Source of the DNA: Emydura subglobosa | Lineage: Eukaryota; Chordata; Testudines; Chelidae | DNA length: 64,000 nt | Reading direction: 5' to 3' | Assembly (NCBI GenBank): GCA_007922225.1 | Contig: ML679956.1 | Location: forward strand, 77,003,248 to 77,067,247 | Shown: positions 36,201 through 47,566 of the stretch, in pieces | How positions within the stretch are numbered: position 1 is the stretch's first letter | How the letters are laid out: every line of letters starts with the position of its first letter | Translations under genes and position numbers: made by a program | The notes under the pieces: generated by a model | The model's database searches: none | The model's input: the letters and a program-made list of their open reading frames with translations, nothing else | Told to the model about the DNA's origin: nothing

Positions 36201-39200
36201 GATGATTATCGATTTGTCTACATGGGACCTAAGGGTTCATGGTAAAGTAACGTGGGTTTTCTTTTTATTCCTGTACCCTATTTTAAACAATTATTAGCAT
36301 GACAGTAATACCCAGAGCCGTCAATCAGGACCAAGTCCCTATTGTGCCAGGTGCCACACAAGTATAATGTAAGGCAGCCCTTTCCCCCGAGAAACAAGCA
36401 GTCTAAATAGGGACAAGATGCGACAAATAGGTATAAAACACAACAGGGGATGGGGAAGAGAGAAGGCGGCAGTGATGATGGTCCTAGAAACATTGAGGTT
36501 GCATGTATTAGCGAAGTGTACAGTAAATATGGCAATATGACATTGCTTGATGGCACTGTTCTGTCCAACGTCTCTCGCAATGATTCGAGTCATAAAACCC
36601 ACAGAGTGAGCTGGGAAAGGGAGCAGCCTGGCCAATGCAGGTCCCCATCCTACATCCTTAATAGGAAGAATCCGTGGGGAGATGGGCCCAAGTATGGACT
36701 GCAGAATCTGACCTAAAGGTTGCAATCAAGGCTGGTAAGGGAAACACAGAGGTTAGAACTAGTCACTCACATTAGGCTCTCTAGTTCAGTATATCCAGGC
36801 AGAAGAAAACAGGAGAGAGAATTTGTGTATATTACTTAGATTGTAACTGTGTTTGTATAGCACCTAGCACAATGGGGTGCTGTTCCATGACTGGGGGTTC
36901 TAGGCACTACAGTAATATAAATAATTAATAATAATTGAACTCAAGTCATTTTAATGAAAGCATGGTGTGTTAAGCGTCACTGGAGCTCCTTTATTTAGCG
37001 TAGTGAAGCAATCTTAGGTTCTTTAAACCTGCACTGCCAGCTGCAGCCTCATGGGGGCGCAAATTAGTTAAGTAAGCTCTTTGAGATGGAAATCATTAAG
37101 GCCCAGAGCCACAAAGGTTTTTAGGCTCCTAACTTCCACTATAATCAGTGGGACTCTACATACCTTTGTGGCTCTGAGGCTGAGTCTAAAATATTGTCAT
37201 TCACTGGCCCTTTCAGTCTAAGCTTCAGCCCAAACTGCAGAACCTGCTGCCTTTAAAGTGTGAGGTTCAGACTGAAAATGACTATTTTGGCAGAGAGAAA
37301 TGGGGGTTGGGTGGCAGGGTGTTCCTGACACCCCATCCCCTCCACACACACCCCAGTTTATTAATAGGGTGCCTTCTTGGCCCTTAACACAAGACAATTG
37401 AAAACAGACTGAAATTCTCCCTTCATTTTCACTTCAGCCATGCCTGCACAGCTCAGATTGATTTGGGTGGATATATTTGAAGCCAAAAAATGCCCAGAGT
37501 CTTAATGTTAATTGTTTTGTCCTTGTTTGCAGTGTATTTGCCTTTTGCTACACACATGCTTAACCTTTGACTTGGTCCACAGGACTCCTTTTCATGCCGA
37601 CGTCTTCCGCTCCTACAGCTGGTCTGCCAATATCTGCGGGAAAAAGAAATGGCTGCTCTATCCCCCTAGGCAGGAGGAGTACCTTAGAGATCGCCATGGT
37701 AACTTGCCCTTTGACATCACTGTGCCTGATCTTCAGGACAGCAGCCTTTACCCACGCTATGCCCAAACCGGTCCCCCTTTTGAAATCATCCAGGAAGCAG
37801 GGGAAATAGTCTTCATTCCGAGTGGATGGCACCATCAGGTGTACAACCTGGTAAGATAATTGACAACTAAGGTTTATATCAGCTGACTTCCTAAAAGCCA
37901 TCTCAAAAGTTGCCCTAAGTAGCCTTCTTTACAGGTGACGGTCAAGATCCCTGGGAAATACACTCTCAGAACAATGGCAGTGTATGACCCCAATTGTTAC
38001 AGGGTCAGTGCTATATTCGAAGCAGCCGTTATGCTGAAAAGTGACTCGTGTAACACCAACAGCATGGAATTCCAACCTATACAGACCAATGTCTAGATGT
38101 AGTCACAAGATCATCAATATACTTATACATTAGAAGCAAGAGGAAGACCAAGGACAGGGTAGGCCCATTATTACTGAGGAGGGAAAGACAACAGAAAATG
38201 CATCAATGGCCGCAGTGTTAAATGCCTTTTTTGTTTCAATTTTCACCAAAAGGATTAGCAGTGATCGGATGACTAACACATTTCTGTGATTTATTAGCAG
38301 ATCAAAAGGTTTTGAGTAAGCAGGAAAGTTTTGCTGAGTTCTTAGCTAATTCTAAAGCAGGAAAGAAACCAGTTTACAATTTCTCAGTGCGTTCCCATAC
38401 TCTCCTGTCACAGGTTGCATTTCTCAACCCTGGCCACTGCTGAGAAAAAACTCCAAAGTTGGACCAAGGCAGCCTAGTTTAGGTTTTGCAAAACCTTGGC
38501 CTTTGGATTTTGCAAAATCAAGAGATAGGGGGTATATTAGCTCTCTCTTCTGTTTAATCCACATCACCAAAACTTCACCTAAAAATGTAATTCTGATTTT
38601 GGCCCCTCTTTAGAAATGACAGCTTCAGCTGAGGCAAAACCTGCAAAATATAAGGAGTGATCAGGGAAAATCAGACTAGGTGTTTGGTAGCAGTAGAGAG
38701 AGAGTCCCAGACTCTCAAAAGGTATTTAGCTATTGATTTCAATAGAAGTTAGGAGCCTAAATACCTTTGAGGATCTGGATCGAAGTTCATAAGAACAAGC
38801 TTATATAAGACTTTAAGTAACCAAGACCCCAATCCTGCACTCTCGTGCCCATGAGGATCCACTTGCAGAAGAGAGGCCCAGGAGGGTAGTTTTGAATGGG
38901 ATCCTGAAATAAATTGGGTGGGGACCAGTAACAGTAGATCTGTGTGAGGTTTGGTTTGAAATGCATTTCATAGTTGGGTGCTTGGTGCACCTCAAAATCT
39001 CTGATGCCACTAGAGGTTCAAGTTCTCTTACAGGCAGATGCCTTTGGGGTTAGAGTCAATTCAATCATTTCTGTGCAATACGTAGAGCCCTACAAATCTG
39101 CAAATATCTGCTTTATATCTGTGGACCATTTTTGCGGCTCAAGGATCAGATGTGGATGGTCACAGATTCCATGACCTCTGTAACTTCTAGGGCAGGGCTG

Positions 39201-41499
39201 GAGTAGCTGTCAGACCAGGCCCCTGCCTGAACAGCAGATTGGCGGTCCAACCCCTCACACTGGGCTGGCTGCCAATCAGCTGTTGGGAGCTGCAGGGGAG
39301 AGGGAATCAGGGGTTCAGTGGCACCAGACCAAATGGCTGATCAGCGTGAGGGCTCACCTCTTCAGTGACACGAGCCAAACAACTGATCAGCGGGGGAAGG
39401 GCTGGCCGCCAGCAGCTGATTGGCGCTTGGGGCTGCCGCTGCCACTGTGGATGCAGATATCCATTAAAGGTGGAGAGTGGGTCGGATAAAAGTTTATTCC
39501 CCGAGTCAGATGCGGAGCCACATAGGGCTCTAGCTATATGCACCGTATTTATGTTTCAACTAAGCAAGATAAAACAATGTCCCAAATGATCGGTCTCTGC
39601 TGTAGTTATATTGAAGTTTCAGCAGGAAATAACCCTCTCCCATTTTTTTTATATCGCAAAAGGTGTTTCTTACCACTTGATTATGTAGAACACTAAACAA
39701 AATAGATAATTCTCATCAATGGCTTGCATTAGTGGGGAAAGCAGTGGATGACACAAGGGGAATCTCAAACATCCAACTTACACTGTCCCATGCAGTGTGT
39801 CTTTCAACATCAGCACTGCAGCTAGTTAAAGTCTGTATGTTTAAAGTGTAGATCACTGGTTGTAAATGTGGGCACAACTGCCAGGCGTCAAAGAAGAGGA
39901 GTGAGGGTTTGATTAGCAGAGGGAGTTAAAAAGACATGGACATTGAAGGATAAGTGAGGCCCAGAGAGGCCTTTACATTCATTGATGGTGAGGAATTTAC
40001 TCTTGTGTGATGGGTGAGTGATGGGGTCAGAATCATCACACCACATGCTCTCCTAGGCTAAGATGAATAACCAGTTAGGCCCTGGGTTTTCTTCCAGGAG
40101 GATACCATTTCCATCAACCACAACTGGGTGAATGGCTGCAACGTGGCTATTATGTGGTGCTTCCTGCAGGATGAATTAGCAGCCGTACAACGGGAAATCA
40201 GCGAATGGAGAGATACTATGGAGGACTGGCACCTACAATGCCAGGTATAACACCCAATCAGTTAAAAGATTGTACGGTTGTAGCTCCTAGATCTGGTGCA
40301 TTTCAGTGATACAGGACACCAGCCCAGTGAAGCTTTAAGACAGATAGGTCTTACACTGATCCACAGTGAGAGGTTATGCTTTATTAGAAGCTGGGACCCA
40401 AGTACAGTCCAGTTTGTTAGGTGAGAGATTATTCCTTAAGTCTCTCACTATCTCATTGATGCAACACTCAATGTATATGCTGCTGCTTCTTGTACTTATT
40501 TGCTGCCTCAAGCAGATATCGCATGTGTGACTGAAGTAAGTTTGTTTTGTTAATCCACACCCATTAGTTCCATTTCTAGACCTTTCAGTTACCGCTTAAG
40601 TTATCTACTTGTTTCATAAAGATGCTGGGTATAGTATTTCCCTGCATGAGATCGGTCTCTACTGGAAATAATAAAATCTGTCTTACTGAGCTGTGGAAAC
40701 CCCAGCTCATAGAACTGGTCAAATAAGAGTTTACTGGAAACTGTGGATACTGGGAAGTGTTTTGCTTTGAATGGGGTTAGAGCTGATGGCAACTGCCATT
40801 TTGCACCGGGATAACTAACAGACCTGTTTGCTGCTGGGTGCTCTCAAATCTTGTAGGCAGCTGAAAAAGACAGGTGGAAGACATGCCATTAAATAAACTA
40901 AATTACAGCTGCCAGTGCTAAGATACCACCACCAAAGGACAGTTCTAACACATGCAGATAATCTGGAGCTGATTAGAAGCAAGAGACCAGGACCACAGAA
41001 AATTGACTTATGGTTAGTTGGGACTAGTGAGATTTCCTGTCAATTAATGCATTTAATGTAATGAGGCATTAGAAAATAACACACTTACAGAGAAGAGTTT
41101 CTGGACTTGGTAAGGCATCTGCCTTTAACTCTCTTACTGGAGCAGTTAATAAGGAGTCAAAGTTTAATGTGTTTTTTCACCCTTTAGGTAATCATGAAAT
41201 CATGCACAGGCATAGACTATAAGGAGTTCTACAACTTCCTTAAGGTAATCGCAGAGAATAGGATTTCTGTCTTAAACCACGTTCTAGATGAAGAAGCTTC
41301 AGCAAAGGACACTCACCGAGCTGCCGTCTCTGCTTTGGGCATGCTGCATGCAGTGTTTGATTTAAAAAGGACTGTGCAAGTGTTAACATCCTTGAATGCT
41401 AATGAGGATTTCAAGAAACTGAACCCTAAATCACTGTCCCCTCCTCCCGAGGCATTACTACACCACTTGAAAGCAGCAATAGACACAGCACTGTTATAG
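33003..41499 (+). CDS. JMJD4: JMJD4, JmjC-domain lysyl hydroxylase, complete coding region
   Basis: JMJD4 is an Fe(II)- and 2-oxoglutarate-dependent oxygenase known to hydroxylate lysine 63 of translation termination factor eRF1, aiding termination (family knowledge). Six exons join without a phase break: 33003-33267, 34383-34548, 36116-36241, 37583-37850, 40098-40244 and 41188-41499. The total is 1284 nt, 427 residues plus TAG. The iron-binding triad is visible: H190-A-D192 in [14 protein letters not shown] and H270 in [19 protein letters not shown] stretch (205-209) sits where the family binds 2-oxoglutarate. Upstream blocks [16 protein letters not shown] and [12 protein letters not shown] are strongly conserved, as is [11 protein letters not shown] after the JmjC core. 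The length matches mammalian JMJD4. The start is fixed by a TGA directly before the ATG. It runs divergently from SNAP47. Confidence 0.97.
33385..33830 (-). repeat. CR1 LINE 3' fragment
   Basis: Antisense CR1: 'atggtccatctagcccagta', 'ccattgatggacctatcctc' and 'gagttccacaggttgactgt' are shared with the copy at 53682-54290. Confidence 0.75.
34213..34315 (+). repeat. Tail repeat
   Basis: 'gtgtttgtacagcacctagc' and 'acaatgggccccagata' in JMJD4 intron 1. Confidence 0.6.
34383..34548 (+). CDS. JMJD4: JMJD4 coding exon 2 (residues 89-144)
   Basis: Acceptor ATATTTCAG|GG and donor TCCAG|GTAAGA. Reads [20 protein letters not shown] and ends [10 protein letters not shown] plus two bases of Arg. 166 nt, phase 1 in and phase 2 out. 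Confidence 0.95.
34549..36115. other. JMJD4: JMJD4 intron 2
   Basis: Contains an inverted-repeat element (35581-35944). Otherwise low-information sequence; the pyrimidine-rich stretch near 35000-35120 shows no exon. Confidence 0.7.
35581..35944. mobile_element. Inverted-repeat MITE, 364 bp
   Basis: Perfect 15-bp terminal inverted repeat GAGCTAGATTCACAA at 35581-35595 and its complement at 35930-35944. The interior has repeated 'taggtgcctaa' motifs on both strands. No coding capacity. Confidence 0.7.
36116..36241 (+). CDS. JMJD4: JMJD4 coding exon 3 (residues 144-186)
   Basis: Acceptor TTTTTAAG|GG and donor TTCATG|GTAAAG. Reads [20 protein letters not shown] and then [20 protein letters not shown]. 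126 nt, phase 2 in and out. It is too small to appear as a stand-alone ORF. Confidence 0.94.
36838..36940 (+). repeat. Tail repeat
   Basis: 'gtgtttgtatagcacctagc', 'acaatggggtgctg' and 'ctaggcactacagtaatata' in JMJD4 intron 3. Confidence 0.65.
37101..37180. mobile_element. Palindromic mini-element, copy 1
   Basis: Perfect 15-bp inverted repeat CAGAGCCACAAAGGT (37104-37118) and its complement (37162-37176), about 76 bp in all. A related copy lies at 38703-38782. Confidence 0.6.
37583..37850 (+). CDS. JMJD4: JMJD4 coding exon 4, JmjC catalytic core (residues 186-275)
   Basis: Acceptor GTCCACAG|GACT and donor AACCTG|GTAAGA. Carries the whole facial triad, H190/D192 and H270, plus [20 protein letters not shown]. 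All catalytic residues expected of the family are present, so the enzyme looks active. 268 nt, ends in phase 0. Confidence 0.96.
38095..38370 (+). repeat. CR1 LINE internal fragment
   Basis: 'agcaagaggaagaccaagga' and 'gtttcaattttcaccaaaag' match the CR1 second ORF region, between endonuclease and reverse transcriptase, as I remember it. Frames are broken. Confidence 0.6.
38703..38782. mobile_element. Palindromic mini-element, copy 2
   Basis: CCAGACTCTCAAAAGGTATT at the left and its near-complement ATACCTTTGAGGATCTGG at the right, with the same core (gttaggagcctaaa reversed) as the copy at 37101. Confidence 0.6.
39083..39532. mobile_element. DNA transposon-like block, 450 bp
   Basis: TAGAGCCCTA at 39083-39092 with its complement TAGGGCTCTA at 39523-39532 bound a GC-rich block containing repeated 'cagctgattgg/aactgatcagcg' motifs. 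Probably a non-autonomous hAT. The flanks gcaatacg and gctatatg are only weakly alike. Confidence 0.5.
40098..40244 (+). CDS. JMJD4: JMJD4 coding exon 5 (residues 276-324)
   Basis: Acceptor TTCTTCCAG|GAGGAT and donor TGCCAG|GTATAA. 147 nt, exactly 49 codons, phase 0 both ends. Reads [20 protein letters not shown] and then [16 protein letters not shown], the last JmjC strand and the following helix. Confidence 0.94.
40245..41187. other. JMJD4: JMJD4 intron 5
   Basis: About 0.94 kb with no coding signal and no repeat I can name. Confidence 0.6.
41188..41499 (+). CDS. JMJD4: JMJD4 coding exon 6 and stop (residues 325-427)
   Basis: Acceptor CACCCTTTAG|GTAATC. Reads [20 protein letters not shown] and ends AAIDTALL before TAG at 41497. 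This is the C-terminal helical region. A polyadenylation signal follows 57 nt after the stop. Confidence 0.95.
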   Translation, partial: VIMKSCTGIDYKEFYNFLKVIAENRISVLNHVLDEEASAKDTHRAAVSALGMLHAVFDLKRTVQVLTSLNANEDFKKLNPKSLSPPPEALLHHLKAAIDTALL

Positions 41500-41555
41500 T
41501 TCCATATTTATTCCAGTATTTATAAAATGTACCGAGTGCAATCTGGGTGCATGTA

Positions 41556-41561
41556 AATAAA
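41556..41561 (+). terminator. JMJD4: JMJD4 candidate polyadenylation signal AATAAA
   Basis: AATAAA lies 57 nt after the JMJD4 stop codon. Later signals are possible, so a longer 3' UTR is not excluded. Confidence 0.5.
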
Positions 41562-44500
41562 TCAGTCACCATATTTTTCCCATTAGAATTTAAGCACAAT
41601 GAGCCTTAATATGGATGGGGAGGAAGAGGATCCCGAATCAAGAGAAAAGGCAGGTTAGGAAAGTGAGTATACTACATTAATTTCCTGTTATTAAATTAAA
41701 ACCACTCTGAAATGGAAGGAAGTCTCCAGCAGCGTTAGAGATTCGATTAGTTCCGGGTAGTAGAATGCAAGCAGCTAAACTGACCAGAGCAGGAAGAAAT
41801 GACTGTTCTGAAAATCAGCCACGTAGGAAATTCAGCCATTTGAGTTTTCTTGATCACAAAGGCTGAACTTTTGAGATGTACCCTCTCAGTTCCACACACC
41901 AAAGCATGTGTATAGCAACACATTCACCTCTGTGCTGAGATCACCAAAGACAGTGAAAAGAGTTTTTGAAAGTTAGGCAAAAATATGGTTAATCATGGAG
42001 GTCTGTATGTAGCCTTAAGGTATGTGCTAGTGAAAGCAAAAGTATGAATGCATTAAGAACAATGCTGTTTGGTTCCATAGCACAGCCTATAAACGTAAAG
42101 GTAATACACGTGGAAATGGACTGCCTGTGATGTGGCCTTACAAGGCTTTTCAGTAAAACTATAAAAAGCACTCCCCTTGGAGTTTGTATGGGTTTGCACT
42201 AAGTCTCCTTCCAAATAGCTGGTGTAAAAAGTTTAATTCCAGCCGCTAGTGCTTCCATTACGATTATAGTTGAAACTCACTCCTTGACCTATGAGGTGAC
42301 CAATATGGGTGACTATTTAAAGTTGCTGTTTCTAATATTGCACATTAAAATATTTTAAAATGTCAGCGAACATCTCATTCTTTCAAAGGTTAAAAAAACT
42401 AGCCTTCAACATTAGTATGTTACACGTCTTGCATCTGCTATTTAGTGATAGAATTTCTGCACTGCTAAGGGGAAACTCTACCCAATTATACCATCTTCCT
42501 TGCAAAGCTCTGAAAATAGTGGCAGAATCTGACTGTTTCCTTTCTTAGATATGAAATATGACTGGAAATTGCACAGGCTCGAAGAGGTTCTGGAAGCCTC
42601 TCTTTGGACTGGAAAGTTGCCACTTTTGAGCAATTATGAAACTAGAAAAATTCACAGCCAGCACTGAACAAGTTTCACTTGTTCATACAGGCACGGGCAA
42701 CTGTTTGTGCCCTTCATTACCTCTGAGGATTCATTTGGCCTGAATGGGATCTCACAGGGTTGGAATTCCATTTCAGTGAAGTCATGCCTGACTTACACTA
42801 GCGTGGGAGCACATTTTGATCCATTAAGCAGGCAATCCTGCAGGATACCAGTTACTATCTTAGCTACCAAGCATTCCCCACTCCCACTGAGTGCAGTGGA
42901 AGCTGAGCACCTACTACCTCCAAGATCCAAGGAATATATTTGCCAAGTACTTTGAAAAGTAACACTTCAGCAGGAGTACTGATCCTGGCTCCTATTGTCT
43001 TGACCTTTGGCTACAGTGTTCTAATTTATAAAAGTTCTTAAACCGCACTCACGGTAGTAGTAGCAGCACCTTCCCATAATGCATTAAGCAACATGACTAA
43101 ATTCAACTAGCTTCATTTGCTATGGGTTAGGTGTAACCTTGTTACCCTCCTGCCTCCCGAGAGGAAGCAAGCTTTGCTGGTGCTTAATTGGGTGTTAGCT
43201 TTGTGACAATACCAGGCTGTGAGCCACCCAAACAATCTGTTGAGGACTGTGCCAGCCCTCACTTTGCTTTGCCCCTTATCCTTAGGCACACCCTGGTTCC
43301 CAACCCCGGTTGAAGCATGCCCTGTCACATGGGACTCACAGAAATACCAGCTGTGCTGTGCCCCAGAGGACAGCGTGTACATGAGCTTGGTTGATTCAGC
43401 TGACGATCAGCTCCTGTATAAATACCACAGCAGTGAGATAGTTACAATGAAAAGAGATTTAGCGGAGGTAAAGATGATTTGATTGTAAGGATAATGGAAG
43501 CAAAGGTTGCATAAATTAAATCAGTACATGCTTTCTAGAGACTAAACTTAAATTTAACAGGCTAACAAAAAAGCAGTCTGTTCTTGCAGTCTTTCCAGCC
43601 CGGGCTGCTAGGGATTCTGTTTCCTGCGGTACAGGATAAAGCAGTGTCTTTTTGCCTTCCCCACAGTCAAGATGAGACCCTGTGGTTTATTTCCTGGTGT
43701 GCTGAGTATGTCCAGTCACGTCTCCCTGTTGACTTTGTATGCAAACAGGGCTTCCATGGTGTGGGCTTACAATGCTTAGTTCACTTGTCTGCCCCAGTTC
43801 TCATGTAAAATGTGTTTCCTTCGCCTGTCAGAAACCTGTCACGCCTGCCTCGATTCAGACTTTTAGGAACATGTTTACAGTATCACACACTTCACATGGT
43901 ACTTGTACAATACATTTCACAATCCTATTTATGACAAGGGTGACCCCAGTTTTATTAAGATCTCACATGTCATTCTTTGTGTGCTAGATGCACTGAGTTT
44001 GTCAGGAGTTGCTGGTACAGAACAGTGGACCGGTTAGCACTGAGATGTCAATCTCCATTCCAGGTAGGGATTCTGCAGTTGACAGCGTGAGTGCTACACA
44101 GCAGAAGCACTACCATGCCTGGAGTCCTAGTGGCTTTGCAGGAGTAAGATTTGCTAAGCCTTTAGCTACAGCTTGTTGAATTTAGTTTGAAGGTGTCACA
44201 CACCAACCACCAGGTTTTAAAGAGATACATGCTGAGGCACTTAAGATGTAGCTTCATCTTCTGTCCTTATGCAGCCAGGGTGCCATAGACATAGAGCATT
44301 CTAAAGTGTTTTGATTATGCAATCAGATGCCTTGTATTTTTAACTACTTCGTGTGGCAGTCTCCCACGAGTGGTAGGGCCACAGATTCATGAGGGTCTAC
44401 AGCCTTTGAGGTAAACATGCTGGATCTTTGCTCAGACATTGAGGTAGATGCCTTTAGATCCAGATGTCCCGAGGTTGATCGCCACTGATGAGGACCCATG

Positions 44501-44644
44501 TCATGTTACACCTATATGCCTGCCGCTGAGCATAAATACTGCCTGTACAGTATCTACCAAGTAAATTTAAAGCATATTTAAGTCACATTTATTAGAGTGA
44601 TTAACAGCATGGTGTTTCCTCCCATGGCTTCAGCAATATCTCAT

Positions 44645-44735
44645 CTTAGCTGGGGTTGGCCCTGCTTTGAGCAGGGGGTTGGACTAGATGAGCACCTGAG
44701 GCCCCTTCCAACTCTAATATTCTATGATCTTAGGG
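44645..44735 (+). repeat. CR1 LINE 3' terminus
   Basis: 'gcagggggttggactagatg' followed by 'cccttccaactctaatattc' and 'tatgat' is the classic CR1 3' end. Confidence 0.8.
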
Positions 44736-44808
44736 TAGTACTGCACAGTTTGCTGTTCACATGCTCTACAAAAATGTGTACTCATTCTAGCATGTACAAG
44801 GATAACAA

Positions 44809-45150
44809 ACAATAAGAGTCCTGTAGCCCTTTAAAGACTAACAAATTTAATTTCTACAGGCATAAGCTTTCATAGGCTGTAACCCACTTCGTCAGATGTT
44901 TTTTAAATGGCCCATCTTGTTTTTCTAAAGATCAACCATGGGGAAGTTTCTGTGGAAGTTTGGCTTTTCATGAGATTATCCAGCATTGAGAGTTCTTTCT
45001 TGATCTTCTCCTGTTTGCTGTACAGAATGCTGATCAGCTGGTTCCATAGTTTGAGAAAAAACATCTGACGAAGTGGGTTGCAGCCCACGACAGCTTATGC
45101 CTGCAGAAATTAAATGTGTTAGTCTTTAAAGTGCTACAGGACTCTTGTTG
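44809..45150. mobile_element. Element with ~95-bp inverted arms
   Basis: The arm at 44811-44903 (gagtcctgtagccctttaaa ... cacttcgtcagatgtttttt) is complemented at 45055-45148 (aaaaacatctgacgaagtgg ... ctacaggactcttgttg). The loop of about 150 bp contains a 61-codon ORF without recognisable domain. It could fold into a long hairpin; probably a foldback or MITE-type repeat. Confidence 0.65.
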
Positions 45151-45734
45151 TTTTTGCTGAATACAGACTAACAGAGCTACCCCTCTGGAACTGTTCATCA
45201 AGGATAATTGAGTACTTCAAACTGTACTAATTAGAGGTGGCTGAAAAGCTCAACTGAACACTTAATCAGAAAATGCAGCTTCATTGAAATGGCCACTGGA
45301 ATGTGTCAATTTCAACAAAATGGGATGTAAAAGTCAAAGTGAATCTTTTCAGTAAAGGTCAAAATGTTTGGTCATACAACATTTGATATTATGTTTCAGC
45401 ATTGTCAGTGATTTAATGGTCCCAGGTCTACATTTTTGGACTTTTTCTTCTGCAGGAAAGTGAATTTGTTCCAGTTCCGAGTGAAGATTTAAATGTCCAT
45501 GCCCTACAGGCTGGGAAGTGTGGTTTCCAAGTAGCTCTAGTCTTACTCACCGCTGATTGACATGGCCAATGGCACTTCGGGTCTATTACTAGACTAAGGA
45601 GAAACTCGTCCCCCATTTGTGGTGAATAGGGTGCCCAAACATTACAACAAGTACTGGCATCTTTCCAGGAACATGAACTAAATGCTGACCCCTCTAATTC
45701 ACCTGTATGCCTGAGGGATAGAGGAAAATGAAGG

Positions 45735-45800
45735 CAATGCAGTCTTGTGGTTAGAACTAGGACTCAGGAGAGCTGGGTACACTTGTCCCTGGCTCACAGT
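45735..45800 (+). repeat. Truncated tRNA-like SINE head
   Basis: 'gcagtcttgtggttagaact' and 'aggactcaggagagctgggt' match the head of the SINE at 30668. The core is lost. Confidence 0.5.
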
Positions 45801-47296
45801 ACCCAAGTTTCTCCAGCTTTAAACATGTGGCTAACACCATGCTGCATAAAGCACTGGCATCTCCGGGCAATCAAATTAGCATTTCTGCTGCCTTACCTTG
45901 ATTACACTGGCACGGAGATGGATCATTTTCTCCGTAACTATTAGTTATGCAGAGGAGGTGGTTATGGGCTGGACAGGCAGCTCTTTTTAGGTAGCACTCC
46001 AGAAACCTTTAATCTGCAAACTGAATCCTCCATTCCCATGCTGGGGCAGAAGCATGAAGTCAGAGGAAAACACCAGTCATGTTGAAATACAGAATGGCTC
46101 AGAAATCCTTCAAATAATTTCTGGAGGCTTTTCTTTCAAAAATGTAACAGGTTTATTTAAATACAAAGTTACTGTAAAAAAAACCCAGTCCCAAATCAAT
46201 ATACTAACAATTGCATCCAGTGTACTCATTAAAACCTAAAACTTGTGATAATTAGGTGCAGTCTATAGTTTTATGTAGTTACAGTGTCAGACAGTTCCAC
46301 ATCTTTAAAAAAAAAAATCAAGTTAAAACCCCCCATTTATAGTCTAAAATATATAGCTTTTGTTCTCCTATGCAGCTCAGAAATTCATATTTAGTGTATT
46401 TCAGTTTGAGTGCAACATTTATATACAGTTTTGTTTTTTATAATTAAAGAGGCACCACAGAAGTAATGGTCAGATTCTGTCCTGATTTACACCCCATTGA
46501 GTCAGTAGGGTGGCATGTCAGCACAAGATTATCTCCATAGAAGTAGTAGATCCTTAGTGCAGGACCCCAGTTGTTTTTAATTAATTCCCTTGCAGCATTC
46601 AGAAGTCTTTCGCTGCAGGGCAGTTCTGTTTCCCCTTGTGCTATATCAGGTGAACGGAGTGGCACCTTGCCGCACAAGGCGTGGAAGTTTACAGAGTAAC
46701 ATCCCTGAGATTAAATGATTCAGCAGGGTGTAAAAATACTTATAATTTACAGTTGAAGTACTATAAAAATCAAGTTAGTCAATAGCAGCTTTAAAATGCA
46801 ACAGTGATGGAGCAGAGGGGATTTGACTGAGCATGTGAAGCAAGAAGAATGGGACAAGATCCTTCACTCTGCTATACAACACGCATCATCACTTCTCTGG
46901 GAAGAGGTTACTAGGAGAAATGGAAAGGGATCTACAGTCTACGCAGCTGATTCCATCAGACAGGACCATGCATGCCAAGCAGATTAGTTACATTTTGATT
47001 TTAAAGGTTTTTTTGTTTTTTAAATAAAACGTCCTTCCCTAAGCCATTTGGTCTTGCAAAATGGGGAAGTTAGACGGGGTCATGGATCAGAATCAGCCTT
47101 ATAAAATGCAGAATAGGATAAACCGACAGGGCAAGATGTTTTTAGCAAATGCCACAAAGTGGTTTGTTCTGAAAAGTGAAAGGCTAGGGTTTTGGCACAA
47201 CACAAGCTGAACATTGAGGATTTAAGGCCAGTATCCAACAGTGTGGATTATAGTTGGGCTATAATTTTATGGATGTCTAATAAAAACAGATTTTGC

Positions 47297-47302
47297 TTTA
47301 TT
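47297..47302 (-). terminator. ALS2CL: ALS2CL candidate polyadenylation signal
   Basis: TTTATT on the plus strand (AATAAA on the minus strand) lies about 265 nt past the ALS2CL stop. It is a plausible but unproven 3' end. Confidence 0.4.
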
Positions 47303-47566
47303 CATGTGTCAGACAAAGGAGTACAGGTCTGAGTTTCATCAAGGGGAAAAGATGTTGGATGGAGGTTGAGGAAGGCTCTTGCTCCTTGTAGATTGCAAGG
47401 GTCACCACAAGTCCAGACACCAGCAGTTTTGTACTTTAAAAAAGCCCAGATCTAGAATAAACAAACATTCTTCCCATTGAAAAATGAATTCCCTCTTCAT
47501 CTCCTAACAGTGTTTGGTCATCAAAGTGCGTGAACAAGATGTCCTTTGGATTGTGAAGGTCAAGGA

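Larger units (their letters stand above)
36242..37582. other. JMJD4: JMJD4 intron 3
   Basis: Contains an antisense repeat-like segment (36300-36420), a tail repeat (36838-36940) and a 76-bp palindromic element (37101-37180). Nothing else recognised. Confidence 0.7.
37851..40097. other. JMJD4: JMJD4 intron 4
   Basis: Contains a sense CR1 fragment (38095-38370), a second copy of the short palindromic element (38703-38782) and a DNA transposon-like block with terminal inverted repeats (39083-39532). The stretch 39.6-40.1 kb shows nothing recognisable. Confidence 0.7.
41500..47296. other. Intergenic region between convergent JMJD4 and ALS2CL
   Basis: Gene-free as far as I can see. Holds the JMJD4 3' UTR start, a CR1 3' end (44645-44735), a pair of ~95-bp inverted arms (44809-45150), a truncated SINE head (45735-45800) and AT-rich unique sequence. 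Short ORFs here have no recognisable protein. Confidence 0.65.

Noticed and set aside
36339..36725. 128-codon minus-strand ORF in JMJD4 intron 3
   Set aside because: Overlaps repeat-like sequence (36300-36420), is antisense to JMJD4 and has no recognisable domain.
43219..43808. Pair of ORFs between JMJD4 and ALS2CL considered as an extra gene
   Set aside because: No known family, no consistent splice sites and no polyadenylation signal at a sensible distance.
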